This document shows, in pieces, positions 17,956 to 31,513 of a DNA stretch of 64,000 nt (the stretch's first letter is position 1; each line of letters opens with the position of its first letter). The DNA comes from Actinoplanes ianthinogenes. GTDB taxonomy: Bacteria > Actinomycetota > Actinomycetes > Mycobacteriales > Micromonosporaceae. A model generated the notes under the pieces. That model made no database searches. It was not told the DNA's origin and saw only the letters and a program-made list of their open reading frames with translations. A program made the translations under genes and the position numbers. The stretch lies in the NCBI RefSeq assembly GCF_018324205.1, contig NZ_AP023356.1, forward strand, positions 3,613,501 through 3,677,500. The letters are read 5' to 3'.

Positions 17956-17974
17956 CTCAGCGAACAGCAACAGA

Positions 17975-18823
17975 TCAGTAGCTGTAGAAACCCTTGCCGG
18001 TTTTGCGGCCGAGGTCGCCCGCGGTCACCATCCGCTGGAGCAGCTCCGGCGGGAAGAACTTCTCGTCCTGGGTGTCGCGGTAGATGTTGCCGGCCGCGTT
18101 CAGCATCACGTCCAGACCGGTCAGGTCGACCGTCGCGAGCGGGCCCATCGCGTGGCCGAAGCCCAGCTTCATCACGGTGTCCAGGTCGGCCGCGGAGACC
18201 ACGCCGGACTCGACCAGCTTGATCGCCTCGACCAGGAGGGCGGAGAAGAGCCGGTTCGACACGAAGCCGGCGACGTCGCGCTTGACCTCGACGCACGTCT
18301 TGCCGACGCCCTCGGCGAAGTCGCGGGCGGCCGCCAGGGTCTCGTCCGACGTCTGGTAGCCGCGGACCAGCTCGACCAGCTTCATCATCGGGACCGGTGA
18401 GAAGAAGTGGATGCCGACGACCGACTCCGGGCGCGCGGTGATCGCGGCGATCTGGGTGATCGGGATGGCCGAGGTGTTGGTGCCGAGCACCGCGCCGGCC
18501 TTGCAGATCTTGTCGAGGGCCTTGAAGACCTCGTGCTTGGCCTCCACCTTCTCGTAGATCGCCTCGACCACGACGTCGGCCTCGGCGACCGCGTCCAGGT
18601 CGGTGGTCGGGGTGATCCGCTGGAGGGTGGCCTCGACGTCCTCCTCCGCGATCTTGCCCTTGGCCGCGAAGCGGGAGAGCGAGTCGCGGATCGCGCCGAG
18701 TCCGCGCTTGAGCGAGGCGTCGTCGACGTCCCGCATGGTGACCTGCCAACCAACCTGCGCCGAGACCTGCGCGATGCCGGAACCCATGAGTCCGGACCCG
18801 ATGACCGCGAGACGACCCGCCAT
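17975..18823 (-). CDS. 3-hydroxybutyryl-CoA dehydrogenase
   Basis: NAD(P)-dependent reduction of acetoacetyl-CoA or oxidation of 3-hydroxyacyl-CoA, in polyhydroxybutyrate/butanoate metabolism or beta-oxidation. The 282-residue protein has an N-terminal Rossmann fold with IGSGLMGSGIAQ (residues 8 to 19) and a C-terminal helical dimer domain. The catalytic pair is the His of VVGIHFFSPVP and the Glu near VEAI; the substrate Ser/Asn region (TNTSAIPI, RLFSALLVEAIKL) is intact. Length matches the single-domain Hbd/FadB2 family. ATG 18823 has AGGAGTGGAG upstream. A strong terminator closes the unit, so it is probably monocistronic. Confidence 0.93.
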   Translation of the reverse strand: MAGRLAVIGSGLMGSGIAQVSAQVGWQVTMRDVDDASLKRGLGAIRDSLSRFAAKGKIAEEDVEATLQRITPTTDLDAVAEADVVVEAIYEKVEAKHEVFKALDKICKAGAVLGTNTSAIPITQIAAITARPESVVGIHFFSPVPMMKLVELVRGYQTSDETLAAARDFAEGVGKTCVEVKRDVAGFVSNRLFSALLVEAIKLVESGVVSAADLDTVMKLGFGHAMGPLATVDLTGLDVMLNAAGNIYRDTQDEKFFPPELLQRMVTAGDLGRKTGKGFYSY

Positions 18824-18942
18824 GCTCCACTCCTTTGTTAGAGGCGCCTCAGTCTAACGGGGTTACTTAACGGAAACTTAGGCCCGTTCCCGATCGGGGC
18901 AAAGCCGCAGAAAACCGCCCGGCGCGATGCCAGACTGTGCAC

Positions 18943-19284
18943 ATGGCCACGAGCGACGGCTGGTACCTCATCGGACCGTTGATCGCCGTCGGGCTGGTCG
19001 GCTTCCTCGGCGCCGTCTTCTGGCGCATGGGCCTGCAACCAGGTCCCCCGGACGGCCTCGCGGACGGCCTGGCGATCTTCGGAGAGCACGGCGAGCCGGA
19101 GGACTACGGCCTCCTGTGGCCCGCCGCGGTCACCGACGGGCCCGAGGTCGCCGACGAGATCCGGCGGTTGCTCTCGGACGCGGGCATCCGGGCCACCAAG
19201 GCGACCCGCCGGGACGGGCGGGTGTGCGTGCTGGTCTTCGCCGAAGAGGTCGAGGAGGCCCGGCGCCTGGTCGGGTCGAGCTAG
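18943..19284 (+). CDS. small membrane-anchored protein, possible DUF2007-like signal domain
   Basis: 113 residues. One N-terminal membrane segment ([21 protein letters not shown]) precedes a soluble domain that ends [18 protein letters not shown] and [16 protein letters not shown]. The pattern of a helix, a strand with basic residues and a final [10 protein letters not shown] helix resembles small DUF2007-type domains (PF09413), a weak assignment. GTG 18937 or ATG 18943 may start; the latter was chosen. It is divergent from the hydroxyacyl-CoA dehydrogenase and its stop overlaps murA's end by 4 bases. Confidence 0.65.
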   Translation: MATSDGWYLIGPLIAVGLVGFLGAVFWRMGLQPGPPDGLADGLAIFGEHGEPEDYGLLWPAAVTDGPEVADEIRRLLSDAGIRATKATRRDGRVCVLVFAEEVEEARRLVGSS

Positions 19285-20570
19285 AAGTCGAAGGTCGGCT
19301 CGGGCACGTCGGTGCGCTCCACCTCGACACCCAGCCGGGCCAGGTCGGCCACGAAGTCCGGGTAACCGCGGTCGATGTGGTGCACCTCGCCCACCTCGGT
19401 CACCCCGTCGGCGCAGAGCCCGGCGATGACCAGGCCGGCGCCGGCCCGGATGTCGGTGGCCCGCACCGGGGCACCGGAGAGCCGCTCCCGCCCGTTCACC
19501 ACCGCGTGGTGCCCGTCGGTGCGGATGTCCGCGCCCAGCCGGACCATCTCGTTCACGAACATGAACCGGCCGTCGAAGATGTTCTCGGTGATCAGGGACG
19601 CGCCCTCGGCGACCGAGGCCAGGCCGATCGCCATCGGCAGCAGGTCGGTGGCGAACCCCGGGAACGGCAGCGTGACGATGTCGACGTGCTTGGGCCGCTC
19701 GGTCATCCGGACCCGGAACCAGTCGTCCCCCGGCTCGACCGTCGCGCCGGCCGCCACCAGCTTGTCCAGCGCGATGTCCAGGAACTCCGGCCGGACGCCG
19801 TGCACGGTCACGTCGCCCCGGGTCATCGCCGCGCCGTAGGCCCAGGTGCCGCCGACGATCCGGTCGCCGACGGTGGTGTGCCGGACCGGCTTGAGCGGCC
19901 CGTCCACCCCCTCGACGATCAGCGTCGAGGTGCCGGCGCCGTCGATCCGGGCGCCCATCGCGGTGAGCATCTCGCAGATGTCCACGATCTCCGGCTCGCG
20001 CGCCGCGTTGTCGATCTCGGTGACGCCCTTGGCCAGGACCGCGGCCATCAACAGGTTCTCGGTGGCGCCGACGCTCGGGAAGTCCAGCCAGATCTTGGTG
20101 CCGCGCAGCCCGGCCGGCGCCGACGCGATCACGAAGCCGTGCTCGTTGGAGATCTCCGCACCCATCCGGGCCAGGCCGGCGACGTGCATGTCCAGACCGC
20201 GGGAACCGATCATGTCGCCACCGGGGAGCGCGACCCGCACGTAACCCCGGCGGGCCAGCAGCGGACCGAGCACACAGATCGACGCCCGCAGCCGCCGGAC
20301 CAGGTCGTAGTCGGCCTCGGCGCCCGGCTCGAACGGAACGTCGATCACCGCCTCGGTGCCGTCCAGCGTCACCGCGCAACCGAGCCGGCGCAGCACCTCC
20401 GCCATGATCGCGATGTCGGTGATCCGGGGCACGTTGGAGACCACGCTGCGCCCCTCGCCCAGCAACGCGACCGCCATCAGCTTGAGTGCCGAGTTCTTCG
20501 CGCCGCCGACCGAGACGTCACCGATGAGCGGGCTGCCGCCCTTGACCCTGATCACATCCACGCGGGCCAT
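19281..20570 (-). CDS. murA: UDP-N-acetylglucosamine 1-carboxyvinyltransferase, Asp variant
   Basis: First committed step of peptidoglycan synthesis: transfers enolpyruvate from PEP to UDP-GlcNAc in the cytoplasm. The 429-residue protein has the inside-out alpha/beta barrel with [10 protein letters not shown] (catalytic Lys25) and the flexible loop [10 protein letters not shown]. In that loop residue 119 is Asp where most bacteria carry the catalytic Cys that fosfomycin alkylates. Mycobacterial MurA also has Asp here and is fosfomycin resistant (established knowledge), so the enzyme is expected to be active and insensitive. ATG 20570 gives the usual short N-terminus. It is divergent from the PduO-type gene across a 265-base spacer with a large hairpin. 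Confidence 0.96.
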   Translation of the reverse strand: MARVDVIRVKGGSPLIGDVSVGGAKNSALKLMAVALLGEGRSVVSNVPRITDIAIMAEVLRRLGCAVTLDGTEAVIDVPFEPGAEADYDLVRRLRASICVLGPLLARRGYVRVALPGGDMIGSRGLDMHVAGLARMGAEISNEHGFVIASAPAGLRGTKIWLDFPSVGATENLLMAAVLAKGVTEIDNAAREPEIVDICEMLTAMGARIDGAGTSTLIVEGVDGPLKPVRHTTVGDRIVGGTWAYGAAMTRGDVTVHGVRPEFLDIALDKLVAAGATVEPGDDWFRVRMTERPKHVDIVTLPFPGFATDLLPMAIGLASVAEGASLITENIFDGRFMFVNEMVRLGADIRTDGHHAVVNGRERLSGAPVRATDIRAGAGLVIAGLCADGVTEVGEVHHIDRGYPDFVADLARLGVEVERTDVPEPTFDF

Positions 20571-20685
20571 CGTATGGTCCGCCGCCCACTCATGGCGCGT
20601 AGGGCTCCTTCTTCAACCCAAGATCAAGATCAAATTCTTCCTTGCCACGGTCCGCGCTGATAACTGATCGCCGCTCCCGCGGGGA

Positions 20686-20739
20686 CCCTTCCGGGCCGGG
20701 CAGGACGCTGGCGCGTCCAGAACGCCCGGCCCGCAAGGG
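20686..20739. promoter_or_regulatory. large nested hairpin in the murA/PduO divergent spacer
   Basis: A 5-bp stem CCCTT/AAGGG, a C-C mismatch, then a perfect 10-bp stem CGGGCCGGGC/GCCCGGCCCG enclose an inner 6-bp stem GGACGC/GCGTCC with loop TGGC. It lies about 116 bases upstream of murA and 96 bases upstream of the PduO gene, so it may fold in either leader RNA. The structure is seen; the role is unknown. Confidence 0.55.
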
Positions 20740-20835
20740 CGGCGTCCGCGGGTGGTGACGATCCGCCAGTACCACAAATCAACCCCACACCCCGCCCGGC
20801 ACGTCCCGCGGTCGAGGCGTGGCTAGGCTCCGGGT

Positions 20836-21411
20836 ATGGCTGTGCATCTCACGAGGATTTACACCCGTACCGGGGACGCCGGGCAGACCCGGCTGGTCAA
20901 CAACGAGGTGGCGGCGAAAACCGATCCGCGGATCGCGGCGTATGCCGACGCCGACGAGTGCAACGCGGCGCTGGGCGTGGCGATCGCCCTGGGCGCGCTG
21001 CCCGACGACGTCCGGACGGTGCTGTCCCGGATCCAGAACGACCTCTTCGACCTCGGGGCGGATCTGGGCAACCCGCTGGCCGAGGACCCGCCGTACCCGC
21101 CGCTGCGGATCACCGAGGACTACGTGACCCGGCTCGAGGGCTGGTGCGACGAGTTCAACGAGCGCCTCGCCGCGCTGGACAGTTTCATCCTCCCGGGCGG
21201 CACACCGGGCGCGGCCCTGCTGCACGTGGCCCGGACGGTGGCCCGGCGGGCGGAGCGCTCGGCCTGGGCCCTGATCGAGACCGACCCGGAGCGCACCTCG
21301 CCGCTCCCCGCCAAATACCTGAACCGTCTCTCCGACCTGCTCTTCATCCTGTCCCGGGTCGCCAACCCGGACGGCGACGTGAAGTGGGTCCCCGGCGGCC
21401 GGCGCGACTGA
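20836..21411 (+). CDS. cob(I)yrinic acid a,c-diamide adenosyltransferase (PduO/MMAB type)
   Basis: Transfers the adenosyl group of ATP to cob(I)alamin, giving adenosylcobalamin for enzymes such as methylmalonyl-CoA mutase. The 191-residue protein has the P-loop-like N-terminus YTRTGDAGQTRL, the Asp-rich YADADECNAALG segment, SFILPGGTPGAALLH, and the C-terminal ATP/cobalamin helices ARRAERSAWA and YLNRLSDLLFILSR. All are hallmarks of the trimeric PduO family. ATG 20836 is preceded by only a weak ribosome binding site. A terminator hairpin follows, so it appears monocistronic. Confidence 0.94.
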   Translation: MAVHLTRIYTRTGDAGQTRLVNNEVAAKTDPRIAAYADADECNAALGVAIALGALPDDVRTVLSRIQNDLFDLGADLGNPLAEDPPYPPLRITEDYVTRLEGWCDEFNERLAALDSFILPGGTPGAALLHVARTVARRAERSAWALIETDPERTSPLPAKYLNRLSDLLFILSRVANPDGDVKWVPGGRRD

Positions 21412-21415
21412 CACC

Positions 21416-21457
21416 CACCCGGCCGGCACGTGGAGGTCTCCGCGGGCCGGCCGGGTG
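21416..21457. terminator. bidirectional terminator between convergent genes
   Basis: Perfect 12-bp inverted repeat CACCCGGCCGGC/GCCGGCCGGGTG with an 18-base loop, 4 bases after the PduO stop and 9 bases from the PhzF stop. No U-tract on either strand. Its placement fits a shared terminator. Confidence 0.65.
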
Positions 21458-21466
21458 ATACCGAAC

Positions 21467-22327
21467 TCAGGCGGGAATCAGCAGGTTGCCGTCGATCGTG
21501 GTGACAGCTCGGCCGGCCAGGTCGACGCGGTCGCCGCGGTGGGTGACCTGGACCAGGCCGCCGCGCGGCGACGCCTGGTAACCGGTCAGGGAGGTGCGGC
21601 CGAGGCGCTCGCTCCAGTACGGGGTCAGGGCGGTGTGGGCGGAGCCGGTGACCGGATCCTCGTTCACGCCGACGGCCGGGCCGAAGAAGCGGGAGACGAA
21701 GTCGTATCCGGCGGACGGGTCCTCGGCCCGGGCCGTGACGACCGCGCCGCGGCTGGTGACCTTGGCCAGCGCGCCGAAGTCCGGGGTGAGCGCCCGCACG
21801 GTCTTCTCGTCGGCCACCTCGACCAGCACGTCGTCGGTGTTCGGACCGGTCCAGAACGTGGTGAGCGGGTCGGTGCCGAGCGCGGCGGCCAGCGCCGGGT
21901 CGGTGTCGATCGCGGTGAGCGGCGCGACCGGGAAGTCCAGGGTGATCAGGCCGTCCTCGGCCACCGTGGCGGTCAGGATGCCGCTCCTGGTGGCGAACCG
22001 GACCGGTCCCCTGGCCAGCCCGTCCTGGTGCAGGACGTGGGTGGTGCCCAGAGTGGCGTGACCGCAGAGCGCGACCTCGGCGGCCGGGGTGAACCAGCGC
22101 AGCGCCCAGTCGGCGTCGCCGCCGGCGGGCAGGCGGTGCAGGAAGGCGGTCTCGGAGAGGTTGACCTCGGCGGCGACCCGCTGCATCCACTCCTCGGCGG
22201 GGAAAGCGCCGTCCGGGAAGGCACCGGCCGCCGGGGAGCCGGCCGGAACGGAGTCCAGGATCAGCACGCCGGCCGGGTTGCCGGCGAACGGGCGGTCGGT
22301 GAAGGCGTCGACGATACGAATCCGCAT
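21467..22327 (-). CDS. PhzF family isomerase-like protein
   Basis: 286-residue protein with the diaminopimelate-epimerase-like PhzF fold: VDAFTDRPFAGNPAGV at the start, VNLSETAFLHR (the conserved acid/base Glu), ALCGHATLGTTHVL in the middle and the late GVNEDPVTGSAHTAL loop. Members isomerise 2,3-dihydro-3-hydroxyanthranilate in phenazine pathways, but most stand-alone family members act on unknown substrates. No phenazine genes are nearby, so a phenazine role is not supported. ATG 22327 starts at the conserved MRIRIVDAF. Confidence 0.9.
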   Translation of the reverse strand: MRIRIVDAFTDRPFAGNPAGVLILDSVPAGSPAAGAFPDGAFPAEEWMQRVAAEVNLSETAFLHRLPAGGDADWALRWFTPAAEVALCGHATLGTTHVLHQDGLARGPVRFATRSGILTATVAEDGLITLDFPVAPLTAIDTDPALAAALGTDPLTTFWTGPNTDDVLVEVADEKTVRALTPDFGALAKVTSRGAVVTARAEDPSAGYDFVSRFFGPAVGVNEDPVTGSAHTALTPYWSERLGRTSLTGYQASPRGGLVQVTHRGDRVDLAGRAVTTIDGNLLIPA

Positions 22328-22384
22328 GGTCCCGACATTAGGCACCGGACCGGACGGCCGCGACGGCCAATCGGCGAACCGTGG

Positions 22385-22852
22385 TCAGCTCTCCATCGGG
22401 CGCGGGCCGAAGATCGACCGGCCGGGCACGCTGCCCGGGTCCCGCGGCGGGCCCGCCTCCAGCCAGGAGAGGAAGCCGGTCACCGTGGTCTCGGCCATCG
22501 CGATCTCCACCTCGGTGCCGCCCATGGCGCAGCGCAGCACCACCCAGTGCCCGGGCATGGTGAGCCGCTCCGGCCCGGTCGGCAGGCGCCGCTCGGCGAT
22601 GATCAGCACTCGCCGGTCGAGCACCCGCTTCGGCCGGAAGGCCAAGCTGAACATCTTGTGGAAGCGGAGCTCGTCACCGACGAACTGGCCCAGGCCGGGC
22701 GACCAGCCGCGGCCGGGCACCAGCGTGTTGGTGCGGACCTGGAGCCGGATGGTGCCGCCGCCGAGCATGAGCAGGCGGCGGCGGAAGAAGAGGGCGAACA
22801 GCAGCGCGAGCAGCGCGACGAGGCAGATTCCGAAGACTTCCAGAACCCGCAT
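22385..22852 (-). CDS. DUF2550 membrane protein
   Basis: 155 residues with one N-terminal membrane helix (FGICLVALLALLFALFFRRR) and a soluble beta-rich domain: GGTIRLQVRTN, GWSPGLGQFVGDELRFHKMFSL and HWVVLRCAMGGTEVEIAM. DUF2550 proteins are actinobacterial and typically sit directly after atpC, as here (established genomic association). Function unknown. The start ATG lies 8 bases after the atpC stop, so the two are co-transcribed. Confidence 0.9.
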   Translation of the reverse strand: MRVLEVFGICLVALLALLFALFFRRRLLMLGGGTIRLQVRTNTLVPGRGWSPGLGQFVGDELRFHKMFSLAFRPKRVLDRRVLIIAERRLPTGPERLTMPGHWVVLRCAMGGTEVEIAMAETTVTGFLSWLEAGPPRDPGSVPGRSIFGPRPMES

Positions 22853-22860
22853 CGTCGGTG

Positions 22861-23142
22861 TCAGTGCTGCTCGGGGGTGGCCGGCGTCGCGCTCTCGGCG
22901 AGCACGGTGACGCCGTTCGCGTCGATGGAGAGGAAGCCACCGGCGACGTCGTAGGTGAGCTGCTCGCCACCGGCGAGTTTCACCCGGACCTGGGACGGCT
23001 CCTTGAGCAGGCCGAGAAGCGGAGAGTGGCCCGGCAGCACACCGATCTCACCCTCGGTGGTGCGCGCGACGAGCATCTCGGCCTCACCGGCCCAGACCTT
23101 CTCCTCGACGGCGACGACCTCGACGTGAAGCTGGTTGGCCAC
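22861..23142 (-). CDS. atpC: F1 ATP synthase epsilon subunit, short form
   Basis: Central-stalk subunit of the F1 sector. The 93 residues cover only the N-terminal beta-sandwich: LHVEVVAVEEKVWAGEAEML, TTEGEIGVLPGHSPLLGLL and VAGGFLSIDANGVTVLAE. The C-terminal helical hairpin that regulates ATP hydrolysis in E. coli (about 139 residues in total) and is present in shorter form in mycobacteria (121) is missing; the protein ends in a Thr/Pro tail. GTG 23142 has GGGAGA upstream. Unusually it does not follow atpD: a complete LCP gene and a terminator lie between them. Confidence 0.93.
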   Translation of the reverse strand: MANQLHVEVVAVEEKVWAGEAEMLVARTTEGEIGVLPGHSPLLGLLKEPSQVRVKLAGGEQLTYDVAGGFLSIDANGVTVLAESATPATPEQH

Positions 23143-23216
23143 GCTGTCTCCCTTTGACGCTGCGAACCGAATGGGTGAAAGTCTAATCGGCGCCGCCGGC
23201 CGGCAACCGACCGGGT

Positions 23217-24347
23217 CTAGCTGTTCGTGTTCACGAACTCCGGGTGGGCCAGCAGAAACTCCGGAATCTTGTCGTTCTTCACCGCTTCGAAGAACTTGTC
23301 GGTGTTCGGGCCGAGGCCCTCACCGCGGTATTTCCCGCCCTCGAAGATGCCGCCGCCGGGCAGCTTGATGGAGACCATGGTGTCGGTGTCGAGCCCGCGC
23401 AGCGCGAGTCCCCAGTCCAGGACGCTGGTGCCGTTGGCCGCGCCGAACTTCACCGCGTCGCCGGCCGCGTTCAGGATCTTCAGCATCTTGGCCGGGTCGG
23501 TCACCACGCCCTTGCTCATCGCCTGCTTGGCCATCGCCTTGATGAACTGCTGCTGGTGCCGCTGACGGTCGTAGTCGCTGTGCGGCAGGCCGTACCGCTG
23601 GCGGACGTAGTCGAGGGCCTCCCAGGCCTCCAGGTGGTACGTCCCGGGCTTGTAGACCTTCTGCACACCGATGTACGGGTGCTCGCAGGTGTTGTCGGCG
23701 CACGACGGAAGGCGGTCCCGGGGCTTGCCGTTCGGCTTGAGGTGCTCGGACTTGACCGTCATGTCGACGGTCATGGTCACCCCGCCCATCGCCTCGACGA
23801 TCTTCTTGAACCCGCCGAAGTTGATGATCGCGCCGGCGTCGAACTGCTTGATGCCGGTGAGCTGGCTGACCGTCTTGGTGAGCAGCTGGAAGCCCTGCTC
23901 GACGTCGTGCTTGCCGTTGCCGACCGAGCTGCCGAACGACATCGCGGCGTTGATCTTCGACTTGCCGCCGCCGAAGCCGGTGGTCGGGAACGCCGGAATG
24001 TCCACGTAGAGGTCGCGGGGGATGGAGAACAGGAAGACCTGGTCCATGCTCGCCGGAATGTGCGCCACGATGATCGAGTCGGAGAGCGGGGCCGTCTTGT
24101 TGTCCCGGGGGTCGATGCCGGCCATCAGGATGTTCAGCGGGCCCTTGATCTCCTTGGCGCCGGCCTTGGTGGCGCCGTTGGCCGGGTCGCCGACCAGTTT
24201 GGTGCCCGCGTCCAGGGACCCGGTGTACTTCGAGATCAGAGCGTTACCACCGACCAGGACGACGCCGCTGGTCACCATCAGCACCGCGCCGAAGACGGCG
24301 GTCAGCCGGGCCCACAGCGGTGCTCGGCGCTTCGCAGACTTAGCCAC
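23217..24347 (-). CDS. LytR-CpsA-Psr (LCP) family protein
   Basis: Membrane-anchored enzyme that attaches anionic glycopolymers to peptidoglycan (family role). After a basic cytoplasmic start (KSAKRRAPLWARL) comes one membrane helix, then an extracytoplasmic LCP domain with LNILMAGIDPRDN, the Arg-rich lipid-phosphate site VFLFSIPRDLYVDIP, KINAAMSFG, and WEALDYVRQRYGLPHSDYDRQ; all key Arg and Asp residues are present. A pair of Cys (SCADNTCEHP) may form a disulfide. Start GTG 24347 has GGGGA upstream; longer forms are possible. It has a 190-base leader including the atpD terminator, and atpC follows by 74 bases. Confidence 0.9.
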   Translation of the reverse strand: MAKSAKRRAPLWARLTAVFGAVLMVTSGVVLVGGNALISKYTGSLDAGTKLVGDPANGATKAGAKEIKGPLNILMAGIDPRDNKTAPLSDSIIVAHIPASMDQVFLFSIPRDLYVDIPAFPTTGFGGGKSKINAAMSFGSSVGNGKHDVEQGFQLLTKTVSQLTGIKQFDAGAIINFGGFKKIVEAMGGVTMTVDMTVKSEHLKPNGKPRDRLPSCADNTCEHPYIGVQKVYKPGTYHLEAWEALDYVRQRYGLPHSDYDRQRHQQQFIKAMAKQAMSKGVVTDPAKMLKILNAAGDAVKFGAANGTSVLDWGLALRGLDTDTMVSIKLPGGGIFEGGKYRGEGLGPNTDKFFEAVKNDKIPEFLLAHPEFVNTNS

Positions 24348-24476
24348 CCGATCCCCAACCCTGCCGGAACATGAACACGGGACTACCTCAAGAGCGCGGC
24401 CAAGCATACCCAAGCAGAACGCCGCGCCACCCCAGGGCGGAATGTCCGAATTCCGGGGGGACCTGTAGACAACGAG

Positions 24477-24506
24477 AAGCCGTGCCGGTGGGCACCGGCA
24501 CGGCTT
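24477..24506 (-). terminator. strong hairpin after atpD
   Basis: Near-perfect 14-bp inverted repeat AAGCCGTGCCGGTG/CACCGGCACGGCTT with only two bases between the arms (effectively a small loop), 32 bases after the atpD stop. The better U-tract (CCTTTT) is on the plus strand; on the minus strand CTCGTTG follows, so termination of atpD may be partial. Confidence 0.6.
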
Positions 24507-24537
24507 CCTTTTCGTCAGAGTGATGCGAAGGCCGAGA

Positions 24538-26912
<2,375 letters not shown>

Positions 26913-26914
26913 GC

Positions 26915-28480
<1,566 letters not shown>

Positions 28481-28556
28481 CCTCTGCCTTCTCTGTCTAG
28501 CTCGGGACGTCGCCGCCACCGAGGGGCTTCTCGATCAGGAGATCGAGGGGAAAGGA

Positions 28557-29378
28557 CTATTTAGCGAACGCCTGCTTGGCGGCGTTCAACCGGCGCAGGA
28601 TCGTGCCGTCGTAGAGGTCGGAGCCGACCCGGACGCTGACACCCCCGATGACCGCGGGATTGACGTCCACCTTCAGCGAGACCTCGCGGCCGTAGATGGT
28701 GGCGAGCTTGCCGGCCAGGGCCGCCTCCTCGGCGTCGCCGAGCGGCTTGGCCACCGTCACATAAGCCACCTCGCGGTCGCGGCGTGCGGCGGTCAGCTCG
28801 ACCAGCCGGCCCAGCGAGGCCTCGAAGCCACGGCCGCCGAAACCCTCGAGCGCGACCTGGACGAGACGCACGGTGATCGCCTTGGCCTTGCCGTCGAGGA
28901 GGTCCCCGACCAGCTTAGCCCGGGGGGCGATCGGAGCGCCGATGTCGCTGAGCGTGGCCGCGAGCTGCGGGGTCCCAGCGACGATCTGCGCGAACCGGAA
29001 GAGCTCGTCCTCGATCTCCGCCAGCGCGTCGTCCTTCTGCGCCGAGGCCAGCAGGGTGTCGACACCCAGCCGCTCGGTCGCGTCCAGCAGATCGCTCGGC
29101 TTGGAGAACCGGCCGCCCACCAGAGTGGCCAGCGCGTCGACGGTCACCTCGGCGGCCTTGCCGGTCAGCAGCGAGCGGAACAGGTCGCCGCGGTCGTCGC
29201 CCGGCCGGGACGGGTCGGTCAGCGCCCGGCGCAGCCGGGGCTGACCGCGCAGCAGGCCGGCCACCGTGAGGATCTCATCGGCGACGGTGGCCAGCTGCGC
29301 GCCCGTGGACGTGGCGGTGTCGGCGCTGAGCCGCTCCGCCGCGTCCGCGTAGGCCTGGTTGGTGACGCCCGACGCCAT
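28557..29378 (-). CDS. atpH: F1 ATP synthase subunit delta
   Basis: Peripheral stalk subunit joining F1 to the b subunit, 273 residues, the long form usual in actinobacteria (E. coli has 177). The N-terminal helical bundle includes NQAYADAAERLSAD; the C-terminal conserved segment is INPAVIGGV-like (here VDVNPAVIGGVSVRVGSDLYDG), diagnostic of the family. The start ATG shares one base with the atpF stop. Confidence 0.97.
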   Translation of the reverse strand: MASGVTNQAYADAAERLSADTATSTGAQLATVADEILTVAGLLRGQPRLRRALTDPSRPGDDRGDLFRSLLTGKAAEVTVDALATLVGGRFSKPSDLLDATERLGVDTLLASAQKDDALAEIEDELFRFAQIVAGTPQLAATLSDIGAPIAPRAKLVGDLLDGKAKAITVRLVQVALEGFGGRGFEASLGRLVELTAARRDREVAYVTVAKPLGDAEEAALAGKLATIYGREVSLKVDVNPAVIGGVSVRVGSDLYDGTILRRLNAAKQAFAK

Positions 29379-29926
29379 CAGCGCCCGCCAGCCGTGCCGG
29401 CGGCGTCGAGGTCCGCGATGAAGCGCTCGACGGTGCCACGGGTGCGGGCCTCGTCGGCCAGCGCCTCGCCCACGATCTTGCCGGCCAGGTCGACCGCAAG
29501 GGTCCCGACCTCGGCGCGGAGCTCCCGGACGATCGACTCACGCTGCGCCGCGAGCTGCTCGTTGCCGGCCGCGATGATGCGGTCCGACTCCTCACGAGCC
29601 TTGGCGAGCACGTCCTGCCGGATGCCCTCGGCGTCGGCCCGGGCCTCGTCGCGGATGCGAGCGGCCTCGGTCCGAGCCTCGGCGAGCTGCGCGCGGTACT
29701 GCTCGAGCAGCTCGTTCGCCTCGGCCTGCGCGGTCTCGGCGCGCTTGATGCCGCCCTCGATCGCGTCCACGCGAGCGCGGAACGTCTTCTCCATCTGCGG
29801 GAAGACGAACTTCATCAGGACGAAGCAGAGCACCGCGAACGCGACCGAGCCAACGATCAGCTCCTGCCAGGCAGGAATGATCGGGTTGTGCGATTCAGCC
29901 GCTTCGGCCAGGTAAAAGTTGATCAT
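29378..29926 (-). CDS. atpF: F0 ATP synthase subunit b
   Basis: Peripheral stalk, 182 residues: one membrane helix near residues 20 to 45 (ELIVGSVAFAVLCFVLMKFVFP) and a long charged helix with hendecad-like Ala/Glu/Arg repeats (AEANELLEQYRAQLAEARTE) running to about residue 160. ATG 29926 has a perfect AGGAGG 6 bases upstream. Confidence 0.97.
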   Translation of the reverse strand: MINFYLAEAAESHNPIIPAWQELIVGSVAFAVLCFVLMKFVFPQMEKTFRARVDAIEGGIKRAETAQAEANELLEQYRAQLAEARTEAARIRDEARADAEGIRQDVLAKAREESDRIIAAGNEQLAAQRESIVRELRAEVGTLAVDLAGKIVGEALADEARTRGTVERFIADLDAAGTAGGR

Positions 29927-29959
29927 GTGAACCTCCTGTCGAGGTCAGCTAGGCCGAAA

Positions 29960-31308
<1,349 letters not shown>

Positions 31309-31513
31309 GACGGCCCGAACGATATCAGCAGGTGATACGAAGCTAAGCGGGACCCCCCGCACAACCGCAGTTGTCCAGGCGTCAGGGGTCTCGCAACTGG
31401 AAGCACACGGTACTCCTGTCGCGCCAAAACGGAACACGGCACGACCGGACACATCACCGGTTCGTGGCAGTCCAGCTACCAAACCTCCGCTGACCAGCGG
31501 GAACGCGCGTGCC

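Larger units (their letters stand above)
17648..17974. other. 327-base repeat-rich convergent spacer
   Basis: Non-coding spacer between the convergent coiled-coil membrane gene and the hydroxyacyl-CoA dehydrogenase. It holds the heptamer array, a 19/20-bp tandem repeat and, at the right, an intrinsic terminator. No credible ORF was found. Confidence 0.7.

Noticed and set aside
20590..20655. AT-richer minus-strand stretch encoding a [14 protein letters not shown] tail, similar to a RiPP leader word
   Set aside because: There is no in-frame start until 20775, past a large hairpin, and no modification enzymes are near. It lies in the murA leader.
21467..22327. PhzF gene as a sign of phenazine synthesis
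   Set aside because: No other phz gene is present; stand-alone PhzF homologues are common with unknown substrates.
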